Assembly (NCBI GenBank): GCA_900095095.1
Contig: FMBT01000655.1
Span: 1 to 28,198 of the forward strand
Direction of reading: 5' to 3'
DNA length: 28,198 nucleotides
DNA from: Fragilariopsis cylindrus CCMP1102
Lineage: Eukaryota; Bacillariophyta; Bacillariophyceae; Bacillariales; Bacillariaceae
In this document: positions 1-10,234 of the stretch, piece by piece
Layout: each line of letters opens with the position of its first letter
Position numbering within the stretch: the first letter of the stretch is position 1
Made by a program: the position numbers and the translations under genes
The notes under the pieces: generated by a model
What the model was told of the DNA's origin: nothing
Seen by the model: the letters and a program-made list of their open reading frames with translations, nothing else
The model's database searches: none

Positions 1-328
1 CAATAAGCACTATGTTGCTACCGAAATGTTTGTCCATTCAGACAAGATTCCCGTTTCCCCCAAACGCGCCAATAATTAATTTTAATTCCGCGCGATCGTT
101 GAGAAAAACTTTCAATCGCGGGCTCTCTAATAACGCGTACGGTAGTGTCTCAATAAATCAGCAATATCTTTTATTTTGTTTTATTTTATTTCTATTCTGT
201 GAGTGCCCAAAGATCATTCATACCGCCAGTGAACAGCAACGAGAAACATCATGTCAACAAAGGAAACAGCAATACCAACTCCTACGACAGCAGTAGTAGC
301 ATTTATCTATTTTAGTTGCAATCAAATG
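1..328. other. Left edge, no gene recognised
   Basis: I see no convincing gene here. The open frames on the plus strand are short, low in conserved composition and end in CAA/CAG-rich sequence. The stretch directly follows the stop codon of the broken alpha/beta hydrolase on the minus strand, so it is best read as its 3' flank plus intergenic DNA. Confidence 0.5.
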
Positions 329-1715
329 TCATCGTGCGAGTGCGTGTACGTGTAGCAAAGCAGCATAGTCACCCGATTTTGTACCAATCGTTGATAAATG
401 TCCAAGGTCTTCGTATAGAATTAATTTAGATCGCTTGTGTTCATTAAAGATTGATCGATGCATGAATTGTGCATGAGAAAGAGGAACATTGATATCGGAT
501 GCACCTTGAAAAATCCCAACTGCTGGAAGTAGATCATCATCATCATCATCATCTTGCTCCAGATCGTTGTCGTCTTTGTTTGTATTGTAACTGCTGCTGC
601 TACTGCTGTTGGTAATGGTATTGGTATTGGTATTTTTGCGCTTGTGTCGCCATCATCATCGTTGTTGTAGTGTTTACGAATATGTCTTCGTGGGAATGAT
701 GTGCTCGAATCACAATCAACGTATCATCATATATACCAGGATTAGATAATAATTGTCCTTGTGCTGCCATTGATGCCCTTGCCGGTATATAACTTAGAAA
801 AAAAAGATTCCCCTTCGTTCGATACTATCCATTGTTGATCGGAAATCGGTGTATGTGCATTTGCATCATACCTTTTTGAATCCATGATATTGGTAGTATT
901 GGAATATGTAACTATTTACAATACCTTGTGTGAGTGCAAATGTATGTAACCAGAAACGACTTATTCGAGACGTTGATGCAGATTCGACCAAGGTATTCAT
1001 CGATTCCATATCAGATTTTATTTTTATTCCATCCGATCCGCTGACATGCATATAGCACACACCAACAGACATTTCGAAGACGTGGTAATGCCTGCAGAGA
1101 TTTCGTGCTGCTGTTGCCATTGCTGTTGTCGTCCGAGGATTCCGAGGATTGATGTTGTTGTTTTTGTTTATACTTTTGCTTTTCCATTCGTTGGAGGTAG
1201 GAAGCTAATACGGCAAGTATATAGGGACCACCTCCACTCAAACCCAAAATAGAAAAATCTTCCATCCTTGATCTTCCACAAGTTCCCATACATTTTCTAC
1301 AAATGTATCAAGATTTGTATTAGATTAGAATTAGGATTATTATAATTATTATCTTCCTTTTCTTCTTCTTTATCTTCATCTTTATTGTTGTTATACGGAT
1401 AATAAGGACTCGAGATTTTTCCCATTCCCGGTCGATCAATGGCATACAGTCGACCACCTGCACGGGCTACTGACCTAGCCGAAGTGACTCCTCCTTCCAT
1501 CCACAACTCGGATATCCATGAAATACAATACCGGATGTCGTTCTTGTTCTTGTTCTTGTTCTGCTGTAGTAATACTAACTGTACCTTCCTTATCCGCCTT
1601 GACCTTGGATCTTGACCTTCTCCTCCTCCTCCTCCTCTTCTTCCGCATTTGGGAATGTGTGATAGGCAAGGAGTCTCCCATCCTTCAACTTCAGCGTATG
1701 CTCTACGGAATGCAT
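329..1715 (-). pseudogene. Alpha/beta hydrolase, frame broken many times
   Basis: Read on the minus strand in several frames, this gives an almost complete alpha/beta-hydrolase. The start is near 1715 (MHSVEHTLKLKDGRLLAYHT, the usual first beta strands). Then come HPVLYF followed, out of frame, by HGYPS (oxyanion region) near 1519; RLYAIDRPGMGK near 1430; the nucleophile elbow ILGLSGGGPYILAVLA near 1235 with Ser as nucleophile; LPRLRNV near 1090; and a C-terminal block near 330-530 with GASDINVPLSHAQFMH (acid) and LILYEDLGHLS (catalytic His). The stop is at 329-331. All catalytic-triad blocks are present in the right order, but at least seven frame changes separate them and no GT-AG pair explains the small shifts. 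Asn/Glu-rich insertions lie between blocks. The substrate cannot be inferred. It is either a young pseudogene or a gene spoiled by indel errors; the density of breaks favours decay. Confidence 0.75.
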
Positions 1716-1818
1716 TGTTGTATGATGTATATTATAATTTATGCAATTGAATACTTCATTACCGTATCCTTATTGGCAAGTTATACTCGACGCTATTCGA
1801 TGAGTAATTGTCGGTACC

Positions 1819-1990
1819 GGTGAGTTAAATTACTCTCCACGATTTGATTCCTTCATTCTTCATTCGATTCATTCTCACTGAACATCATCGATGTGAATTT
1901 TCGCTTTCTTCAAATCGAGGATGTTCCTGGTGAGTTAAGTTACAAATTGTACTCTCCACGATTTGATTTATTCTTTCATTCGATTCCTCA
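1819..1990. repeat. Degenerate direct repeat, two units
   Basis: A unit beginning GGTGAGTTAA and continuing into TACTCTCCACGATTTGATT and a TTCATTCGATTC tract occurs at 1819-1880 and again at 1929-1990. The second copy carries a 9-base insertion after GTGAGTTAAGTTAC. Both begin with a sequence resembling a 5' splice site, but I see no exon to support that. It lies just upstream of the broken hydrolase and next to the inverted-repeat element. Confidence 0.55.
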
Positions 1991-2035
1991 TTGTTCTTTT
2001 TTTTAAATTACCAGTTCACAGTAAACTTCGGCATG

Positions 2036-2409
2036 AAGTATTACTACTTCCTCCAGCGAGCGCAAAAGGTTCGCGCGGGCTATCAGGTAAAATTTTATCG
2101 TGTATTAAGACGCTATCAATCAAAAACTAAATAATGCCCAAAAAATAACTAGCAAATACTAGTAAAACTATTCATCATTCAACTGTGTGTAACTCTATCA
2201 ATAAACAATTTCTTTCAAAATTTGAAGGTTCCCATCTAGACTATTATTCAACACAGATTTCATATATCAACATCCAAAAGGTTAAATATTTCCTGCTGAA
2301 ATTGGCAATCTGATAGACCAAAATTAGCAATGTGTGAAATGCACGTAAAAATTTCCAACCGATAGCCCGCGCGAACACTTTGCGCTCGCTGGAGAAGTAT
2401 TCACTACTT
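2036..2409. mobile_element. Short inverted-repeat element (MITE-like)
   Basis: Two 34-bp arms, 2051-2084 and 2361-2394, are reverse complements with only two mismatches in their middle; both begin CTCCAGCGAGCGCAAA and end in CGCGCGGGCTATC read inward. The enclosed element is 344 bp and encodes nothing recognisable. Immediately outside lie AAGTATTACTACTT (2036-2049) and AAGTATTCACTACTT (2395-2409), a direct repeat differing by one base that looks like a target-site duplication. That flank is itself nearly palindromic, so part of it could be an extension of the arms. The GC-rich arms contrast with the AT-rich surroundings. A non-autonomous DNA transposon is the simplest reading; the superfamily is unknown. 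Confidence 0.65.
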
Positions 2410-2508
2410 GTGATGCGTGCGGACTCAATATTTTTTTGAAGAAAAAGGGCTTTTATTCTTACGAGGCTGCTTGTCATGATTTGCTTCTTCATGGTTCCAA
2501 TCGTATGT

Positions 2509-2856
2509 TTATATAGCTACGTACTTCCATAGTTGGCGAACGCCTCCGTTAAATGATAAGCACTTTGTTAGTGCGATCTTATGGCATCGTGCTCTCATAT
2601 AATTCCTACTTTGAACTTTTAGTAGACTACGACATACTGCACCGATGAGAGCCTCCATGGCCTCTTTGGAACAGATAGGAACATGGCGACCCGTGTCAAC
2701 CAAAATAATTGAATATACACTGTCTTTTTCAAGTCGTGACGCGATGATCGAACCTAGTATCCTCGCCGAAGATTTAATTCCATCAGAACTTCTTACAAAA
2801 AGACAATTTAGAAACAAACAAACATAACATGCATAACATACTTCGTATAGTAACAT
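2509..2856 (-). CDS. Hypothetical ORF, unrecognised
   Basis: An open frame of 115 codons on the minus strand, between the inverted-repeat element and the divergent oxidoreductase gene. Its middle part (ASRLEKDSVYSIILVDTGRH, then KEAMEALIGAVCRSLL) has the mixed composition of real protein rather than the low-complexity runs common here, but I recognise no family. The N-terminal residues are Cys/Leu-rich and may not be translated. A related open stretch continues at 2400-2492 up to the edge of the element, so this may be a fragment of a gene interrupted by the insertion. It could also be spurious. Confidence 0.25.
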   Translation of the reverse strand: MLLYEVCYACYVCLFLNCLFVRSSDGIKSSARILGSIIASRLEKDSVYSIILVDTGRHVPICSKEAMEALIGAVCRSLLKVQSRNYMRARCHKIALTKCLSFNGGVRQLWKYVAI

Positions 2857-2908
2857 ACATGGTCATAACACAACACAACGCAACACTACTAGTCCTATTT
2901 CCAGTACC

Positions 2909-4649
2909 ATGACGGCAACAACAAACATCAAAGAAAAGATCGACCTCGAATGCGACTATTTAATCGTAGGAGCTGGCGCCACAACGCTCGCCTTTCTCGA
3001 TACACTCGTGACCGAACTTCCCGACGCCAAGATTATACTGATCGATAAAAAGGCAGCTCCGGGAGGCCATTGGATTGATAGTTATGACTACGTTCAACTT
3101 CATCAACCCAGCCTCGTTTACGGCATCGCTTCCAAACAACTCGAGGGCAATTGGCTCAAGTGCATGCTCACGCAGTTCATGTTGCCATGGAATCATCGGG
3201 CCAACAAAACCGAAATTTTAACATACTTTGCGGACTTTGTGAAGGAGAATAAGGAACAAATTGATTTTTATTCCAATTCGGTGTACGATTTTAAAACGAG
3301 TGACGAAGATGTTCATTTCTTCTCGAGTATGGATGGATCGGTATCTTATCAAGTGAAAGTCAATGTAAAATTAATTGATGGCAGCAGCAACGAAAACATC
3401 GTTCCACATAGTAAGTAACTTGTTGGGTCGATCTATTCATCGGATGGAATTATATTGTTTCTTTACTCATTTTTACTGTGTTACGTTTACTTTCTTTTCT
3501 GCAGACTCTCCATTGCAATTCCCTGTAGATGACGAGGTTCGGGTCATGACCCCCAATCAAGTCTACGACGCTCACAAAGAAAATAGCAAGGAAATGCGAA
3601 AGAACAAATATGTTGTTCTTGGTGCCGGGAAAACAGGAATGGATGCTGTGGTGTACCTCCAACGCACAATGAAAATAGACCCTGTCGATATTGCATGGGT
3701 GATCTCACAGGATGTATGGATGTCAAGTCTCAATGGTGGAGGCAGTCCTAAATCACATAGCATCTTGTTGTTAAAATACGACAACGATACCCAAAAGGCG
3801 GCTCTCGAAGGGGAGGAAATGAATTCAATGGTCCGTCTGGACAAGAATGTCATGCCCAACGTCTTCAAATTCCCCACTCGTATCCAATGAAGAATTGGAA
3901 AACTCTATCGAAATGTGAAAAACAATTATCCGACGCGGACGAGCTACTGCCATTCGTCGTCGTTCGTCCCAATGCCAATGATAATTCGAAAGATGATGGT
4001 GTGGTGGTGGAATTTGGGAGTGACGACCATTCGCCATGGGAGGCCTTCGCACCCATCGACAAATGTGTTTTTGTTCATGCCACCAGTCCTGGTCCATTTG
4101 TGAGCTCATACACGAAATATCAACCAGATCATCAGGAAAAAGAGACCAGTAACGGTATTTTCGATAGCGAAAAGAAGATGACCTTGAATCTTCTCTTCGA
4201 ACCACCCATCTCTATATCCGGTCTTGCTTGGCAAAGATCGAAGCTAGTCGGAACAAGGGAACTTTGGACCTTGAGTGTATGAAACGTCTCATGCTGGCTC
4301 GAGACAAGGAAAAGGGAAAACCGTCAATAGACGGAGACAACTATACGGAAAACGAAATGCTGGATGCCTTACTACAGCCATATGATTTGGTCGCGGCTCG
4401 GCCCATTTAAATCTAGCGGTGATTTTGTCTATTTGCGACAAGGATCCATTGGTGTCAATGAAATGGATGAAACAGAATCGCTTGGCGTTCCTAGGAAGCG
4501 TACCTGGCTTCAAATGCATGGTGTGCAAGACGGTACAAAAATTAATAACCAAAGGAGACGACGGGCAGAAAAAGGTAGGATTGACCGAACAAGATGACGT
4601 ATGTTGGAACCATTTGAAAGAGCAGATCCAACCTCTCGAAGGAATGTAA
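2909..4649 (+). pseudogene. FAD/NAD(P)-binding oxidoreductase, 3' half frame broken
   Basis: Exon 1 (2909-3410) starts MTATTNIKEKIDLECDYLIV and carries an FAD-type Rossmann motif (VGAGATTLAF), an acidic strand end (IILIDKKAAPGGHW) and the HQPS motif (YVQLHQPSLVYGI) typical of a flavin NAD(P)-binding monooxygenase-like family in fungi and actinobacteria. A clean 94-bp GT-AG intron (3411-3504, GTAAGT...TTTCTGCAG) joins it in frame to exon 2, which holds the second Rossmann motif (KYVVLGAGKTGMDAVVYL). From about 3873 on, the frame changes repeatedly: near 3873, 3915, 4223 and 4406. Conserved-looking blocks (CEKQLSDADELLP, VFVHATSPGPFV, CLAKIEASRNKGTLDLE, LGSVPGFKCMVCKT) continue in order to a stop at 4649, about 540 codons in all. 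Two breaks are mended by a single base, the one at 4406 in a C run. The first half looks under selection; the second half is decayed or mis-sequenced. Substrate unknown. Confidence 0.78.
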
Positions 4650-5421
4650 ATATGTTCGAATAGCTAGTTCAGCTAGCTACGTTGTTTTGAAATGCGTACA
4701 TAAGAAAATCTTTATTATTAATCGAATTATATCATATCACTCCCTATTACATAGATATTACATGGATTACAACAATTGTACTACTACAGAACCCATCGAA
4801 TCAAACGATTGTTTCGTTTGTTTCGTTTATAATATACTTTATTTTATCCATCTTTTTTTGAGATCGACGCCACACTGGAAGCTTTGCAGCAGCAGCAGCT
4901 GCCTGGGGGGGGGGGGGGCTTGCATCTTAGCTAATAACGGGATGATTAGTTAGCCGAAATACGATTTGATTCGTACAGCATTCCTATACCCGTGAACGCG
5001 AGAGCTAAAAAGTTACTACTAGGGGGATTATTAACACAAAAAGAAGAAACTAATTGAAAAAGGGAGACTGCTGTTTAGGCTGGTTGTATAGTTGTATAGT
5101 CGTATTATCTACAGATACTATAATGAAACATTTATTTTCTATTTTTGTATGATCATATTAATGTATTGGTCTGTGATAAGGGATGCTGTCCGATAGCTGT
5201 ATATGTGGTGGCACAATAACATACAGATAATAATGTTGACGGCGGCAGCCATCCCTTTCTAATTGTATATTCTTGATTTGTGTTGTTTCTTCCCGTAATA
5301 ATGTAATCTTGCAAATCATGCTTGCTGATTCCACGTCAGCAGGCAGAGACTATCATCTCAATCAAGATTTACACGAGAATAATTCGTCCTAAAAAAGACC
5401 CCCTTTGTGGTTTATGTTCGC
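4650..5421. other. Intergenic, with a poly(G) tract
   Basis: No gene is seen between the convergent 3' ends of the oxidoreductase and the MATH-BTB gene. The stretch is AT-rich. It contains CAG repeats followed by a run of 14 G at 4905-4918, unusual in this AT-rich window and a likely site of length variation or base-calling error. Confidence 0.6.
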
Positions 5422-7200
5422 TCATTCGGTCGTTGCTTCTGTCTTTGATTTTAATAAATCTTCCAACCGTCCAATGAGTGTTTCTCTGCTTCCATCTACG
5501 TCAAGATCTGCTTCATCGAGTCTTTCTCGGAGAGAAAAGACGTCTAATTGACCGAGGTCCATGCTGTCATCACTATCTTTTGTACAAGCATCTTCCTTGT
5601 TGTCTTCCCCATTATGTTGCTGTTCTCGTCGTCGCGATTGTTATCGTCATCGTTGTTGTTATGGAAGCAGTTACGACAACCGGTATGGGTATGTTCAAAC
5701 ACTTCAGTTAGATTGTATCCGATTCTTCTATCAAGGCCATCCTGGTGTTTTCATTACAACATTAGGATCCGATACACAAACATCCATCGTTGTTTCTTTC
5801 AACAAAGCACAGGAATAAGAATCGGCAAATAGTAATAATTCCGCAGCATTTGTTTCATCCACAAATTTATCGGCAAGAACTGATTCGACATATAACTTAA
5901 GTTCGGTAAGACATAATCGATCGGCCGCAACAAGAAGTTTCCGTGCTGTATGCACGTCTTCTATAAGTGGACGTTTTACAGTATAGACATATTCTAACAT
6001 CGTCTCAAACGTTTCACAATCGATACCCGGTAGATCCACTACAAAGGTGTTACTATCGGTATCGGTATCCTCATCTTCAGACGATGAAGATGATGATTCT
6101 TCACAAACGAGTTCGTACAATATCTTGGCACGAAGTGCAAGGATCATTTTGTGTGCCTTGTAGTATTTGTATTCGCATTGATGTTGCTTTTGATGAATCG
6201 TGTTCGTGTTCGTGTTCGTGTTCGTGGTTGTTATCGTTGTTGTTGTCGGTACACGGAAAGTAACATCACCAGTTTCAGATGATGATAGATATAATTGTGT
6301 CAATGTCGGTTCTCGTCTCATCGTTGTTGGGTACCATATAATTTTACGATCGACAGCTATTTGGATATCAATTTCAATTGTCAGTGAACCATCATCATCA
6401 TTCAAATATTTTTCAATAATTTTTTTACGTTTAATGAAATTTTCTAATCCCCAACTGGTGGAACATTTCCCTTTCCCCACCGAAAATGCACATAATTGTG
6501 TATCTGTTTGATGTGTCGCTACTCGATATGTGACCTTCGCCGATGGTTCCTCACGATCATTGGGGGATGCAAAGTAATGAAGAAAACACGATACGTGTTC
6601 CGTTTCTGTCGACGAACGATGATCACCATAGGGATAGATCTGTAATTTCCAATTATATCCATGTGCTTTCAGTGTGGGTGTAATACGATATTGTCCTCGT
6701 TTTTCTTCACAATGCACAAAGTCATGAATTTTAAATCTCATTGTTTCCACTTTCCTTAATAGTCGTTTCTTCGGTTGTCCCACTTCCGCTACACGAGGAT
6801 ACTCATTATAATAATGATCATCGTCAGCACGAACAAAGTCATCATCTATATTATTATTGTCGTCGCCAATAACAAGGTTGTTATCGTATGCTGGATGACA
6901 ATGAGAATTACGATAATGTTGCTGCTGATTCTTCTTCTTGTTCTTCATCTGTTGTTTGGAATTACAATTTGTCGTACTACCACTATTACTACAAATTGAC
7001 AAAAAACTAGTATCGAGTGTGGATTCATTCTGATTCAGAGCGGTGGCGGCGGCAGTAGTTTGACGACGACGACGTCTAAACATGGATAGTTTCATAATTG
7101 TTTGTTTGTTTGTTTGTTTGTTTGACTGTGCTAAAGTTGTTGGTCGTTGTATTAGATTTTTTGAGTTGTTTGTCACGTTATTGTTGCTTCTCTCTCTCAC
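5422..7200 (-). CDS. MATH-BTB domain protein with SAP-like tail
   Basis: An open frame at 5731-7200 encodes 489 aa. The likelier start is the second Met (MKLSMFRRRRRQ, codon at 7093-7095), which removes a Gln/Asn/Lys-rich prefix. Residues 1-150 are low complexity. Residues about 154-285 resemble a MATH/TRAF fold (GYNWKLQIYPYG; SWGLENFI). Residues about 309-445 form a BTB/POZ domain (GDVTFRVP; YKAHKMILALRAKILYELV; FETMLEYVYT; LLVAADRLCLTELKLYVE). Family knowledge: MATH-BTB proteins act as substrate adaptors for CUL3 ubiquitin ligases. The frame stops after MKTPGWP, yet plausible continuation follows in other frames: LIEESDTI, then LTEVFEHTHTGCRNCF, then near 5422-5570 LDVFSLRERLDEADLDVDG followed by SRETLIGRLEDLL, a SAP-like helix pair. 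About three single-base shifts would restore it, ending at 5422. The protein is therefore either truncated or longer than shown. An NT repeat near residues 326-334 comes from a short tandem repeat. Confidence 0.8.
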
Positions 7201-7258
7201 TATGTTTGTTGATCAAAAGAAAGTTTATTGTTGTTGATCTTTATGACAATTCCTCACG

Positions 7259-7276
7259 ATCGATATCGATATCGAT
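7259..7276. promoter_or_regulatory. ATCGAT palindrome upstream of MATH-BTB gene
   Basis: A perfect 18-bp palindrome, ATCGATATCGATATCGAT, lies about 60 bp upstream of the first possible start and 165 bp upstream of the preferred start of the minus-strand MATH-BTB gene. Position suggests a promoter-proximal binding site, but no factor can be named and chance from a short tandem repeat is possible. Confidence 0.3.
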
Positions 7277-7745
7277 TCGTATGTCAAGATTTACTTCCAA
7301 AACAATCCTTGGGTTAGGTCCCGTTTTAAGGTTTTTGTTCAGAACGTTATGTTTGTGTCATGTGCATGTTTTTCTCATGCATGTGGCGATGTTGTTCTGA
7401 TTCTGATTCTGTGGGATCGGGTTACGTGAGTGTGTGTGTGTGTATGCCGTTCTTGGTTTTCATGTGCCAGAAAGTTCCTCGACAAAAAACATGTTTGTGT
7501 GATTCAAGTTGAAAAAAACAAAAAAAAATATTATGTGTGAATGGTGTGTTAGCGTGTATGTAATCTCATTTTTCCCAATTAGTAAATCAACGGAAAGCGT
7601 GTATGTAAGCTCATTTTTCTTGCATTTTCCTTTTATTTCTTAGGCATAAAAATTAAGTTGCGCGATGATAAACATAATCAAAGAATGAGCCGTTAGGCCA
7701 CATACAATTGACATTGGCTATTAATAACGTGCACGAATCAATCAA

Positions 7746-7964
7746 TCATTCATTCAAATCACCATATATGGTACGGCTAACTTGTTCTTGCAAAGCTTCT
7801 ACGTACGGATCGATTGTACCAGGACCTTCAGATAAACATAAATGTTGAGAAAACTCTACTAACTTGCCCTCCTCCACTGCCATACTATACACTGCCAATG
7901 CCATACACATATTGATACCTGATTGTTGTGTGATGTTCCCTGGATTAAAGCATGAGCTGTGCAC
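7746..7964 (-). CDS. Hypothetical coding scrap
   Basis: A 72-codon open frame of ordinary protein composition (NMCMALAVYSMAVEEGKLVE, LSEGPGTIDPYVEALQEQV) ending ...GDLNE. I recognise no family. It could be the last exon of a lost gene, since an acceptor-like TTTAATCCAG lies within it, or a transposon remnant. No neighbouring exon could be joined to it. Confidence 0.25.
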   Translation of the reverse strand: MHSSCFNPGNITQQSGINMCMALAVYSMAVEEGKLVEFSQHLCLSEGPGTIDPYVEALQEQVSRTIYGDLNE

Positions 7965-8169
7965 ACTACATATTATAATTATATGTGCTACACGGAGATG
8001 ATGTTATAGAAGGAATGATAATGATGAAGGGACCACATACTCTTATATGTAGCTTGTTTCTTGCACAAAGTTGACATTTTAGAAGAACAAAGTTATGCTA
8101 GTTCTATATGGCAGTGATGTTTGTTCACTACTTGGTTGGTCCTCCTTCTATCATATTTAAGGCTGGCTA

Positions 8170-8550
8170 TGTGATACGGTAATTGTAGAACAAGCAATGA
8201 CTAGTACAAGTAAAAAGCGTGATTCAAGCAATCTTGGTTCTAATTTGAGTCCCATGAAAATAGTGCGCAGGGCAAGTTTCTCAACACTCATTTATTCTTT
8301 TAAGTCTATTTTTTGCCGTTAGGCTCAACAAAAACACCATAGTTAATAGCCAACAAAAAGCATGCAAACTGGGATTGAACCTGTTGCGACAGTATCAGTA
8401 AAATTTATGAAGCCAGTAACTAGACAAGTCTCTGTCCGTTGACAACAACACACATACGGAGAGCTGTCATTTTTTGTAATTATTCAAACCCATGTGCCTA
8501 CAGGAAGAAGGTCCTTTTAATTTGAAATATCTTGTTCTACAATTATCACA
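8170..8550. repeat. Inverted-repeat pair around 336 bp
   Basis: The arm at 8170-8194 (TGTGAT, five extra bases, then AATTGTAGAACAAG) is the reverse complement of 8531-8550 apart from the insertion ACGGT. Nothing coding lies between, and the similarity does not extend past the arms, so this could be the ends of a decayed element or simple chance reinforced by AT-richness. Confidence 0.35.
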
Positions 8551-8736
8551 TTTTGTTTGATATGTTTTTGTACTAGGGAATATAGGAATATATAAAATGG
8601 ATACTTATTTCTTTGTTGTCTTTGTTGACTCTTATATTCAGTACAAGTGTGTACTACGCAGTAGTCTCTCATTTTTTTGGATGTGAGTGTAGGTCATTGC
8701 GGGATCATTATTACAGGATGTCCAGAAGATGAAAAA

Positions 8737-8915
8737 TCAACACCAATCTGAATTGGTACCAAATCCAGCCAGGATCTGAATAGGTACCAAACCCAGCCAC
8801 AGATCATTGTATGCATCCCGAATATCAAATGGTACACATGCATGAAGACTCCATTCTTCAGCAAATGATTTGACTTTAGCACACCAATCACCAATCACCA
8901 ATAAGCTTGTGATAT
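8737..8915 (-). CDS. Coding-like fragment, unrecognised
   Basis: On the minus strand a frame open down to the stop at 8737-8739 reads LIGDWCAKVKSFAEEWSLHA followed by CVPFDIRDAYNDLWLGLVPI, which has the look of real protein. No start codon or partner exon is evident. Its last part overlaps a 28-bp tandem duplication. I suspect a remnant of a transposon-encoded protein, but no diagnostic motif is present. Confidence 0.25.
8746..8801. repeat. 28-bp tandem duplication
   Basis: Two adjacent 28-bp units (8746-8773 and 8774-8801), each containing GGTACCAAA and CCAGCCA, differ at four positions. Confidence 0.75.
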
Positions 8916-8977
8916 TCCAATTTCACAATTTTCTCAGACTCAATGATATTCCAATATCACAATTTTCTCAGACTCGA
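8910..8977. repeat. 34-bp tandem duplication
   Basis: Two adjacent 34-bp units (8910-8943 and 8944-8977), each beginning TGATATTCCAAT and ending TTTTCTCAGACTC plus two bases, differ at two positions. Confidence 0.85.
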
Positions 8978-10234
8978 AGTGTTTGAACGAATCTTTCATT
9001 GAATTGAGCTTTGCAACACACATTTGACCCTGGTGTTTCCATCAAGATGTCAATAACTAGATTCTTAAGCATGCTGAATAGTAGATTAGCTATTGCTGGT
9101 ATTAGGGTTACTAAAAGGTTGTGAATAATAATTATGAGTGCTAGCTAGTGTGAGGTTATAATTGATAATGTGAGAAATGATGTGAAAATGAATTATGCGC
9201 TGTTTGGATTTACTGTTTGAATCAGTTTGCTGTTGCTATTTATGCTCGCGGGCCAGTATTCTAATAGCATTGTCACCATGGTTAGACCACCTTCTTTGAA
9301 TAGATTTTTGTTTCTTAGGGTGAAGTAGGCAGTATTTTTTTGAAACTTACTTGTTTGTTGGTATTTGCATCTTATGATTGCCTCATGTTGGTGAGGGTTG
9401 GGAACCATCAAATTTTCAATGCTAGGAACATCTTGGATTTAAAAATAGACCATAAAATTTGCATCCCCCCACATTTTCAAAAGGCCTTCTCTTCATTTTG
9501 GCCAGTACTGGAATGATCTGAATTGGCATCAGCTGTTTTTGAATACCACGAGCTGAATCTTGAGCTGAATTGATTTAGCTCATGAGCTGAATATGAGCAG
9601 AGTCCTTCTAGCTCATGCGCAACTTGATGTGACTGGACCAGTGAAATTGTTTTTTGAAGGGAAAAACCACAATATGTTTTGGTACAAAACTATTTTCTGC
9701 CAGCGTGTCACATATTGTCTATTGTTAACGCTGTTGCTTGTTCCACATCATTGTACAATCATCATTACATCTAGTAATTCTTGATGAGCTGATGAACTTC
9801 ATTGAATTAAATTAAAGTATATACTATAACTACATTTAATACATCACCATAATATCAACAATACTTCAATACTGACAATGCCAGTTAGATAACACAACAA
9901 TTAGCTGCCACATGGGCAGATTTTCACCTGTATTTGTTGAAGTGATATCAACATAGCAAGTATGAAATGATAATGTATTATAGATTAGTCGATTGATAAT
10001 GATGATGATGATGATTGGTTGGAGGCTGTCTCATCTTGGAAGAAGAAGAAGAAAAGAAAGGAAAACCTTGATGCAGGGCCTGGCTGAAACCCCAGTTCGA
10101 TTTGAGTCATGATCTGAATTGTCCCTCATTTTGGTTCTTCATGAAATGAAACCAGGATGTTCCAGGGCCTTGTATTGTGTCACTAATGATTTTGGGGGGT
10201 TTGCTAGAAACTAGATAATTTGTTTGTTTGAAGT

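Noticed and set aside
12..296. 94-codon plus-strand ORF at the left edge
   Set aside because: Composition is not protein-like (Gln/Phe runs from AT-rich and CAA-rich DNA), with no motif and no splice partner.
1011..1289. Possible introns explaining the hydrolase frame changes
   Set aside because: Adjacent conserved blocks are only one or two bases out of phase, with no room for an intron between them.
3375..3504. Upstream start for the second oxidoreductase ORF near 3375
   Set aside because: That stretch is intron (3411-3504) plus exon 1 in another frame; splicing joins the exons in frame without it.
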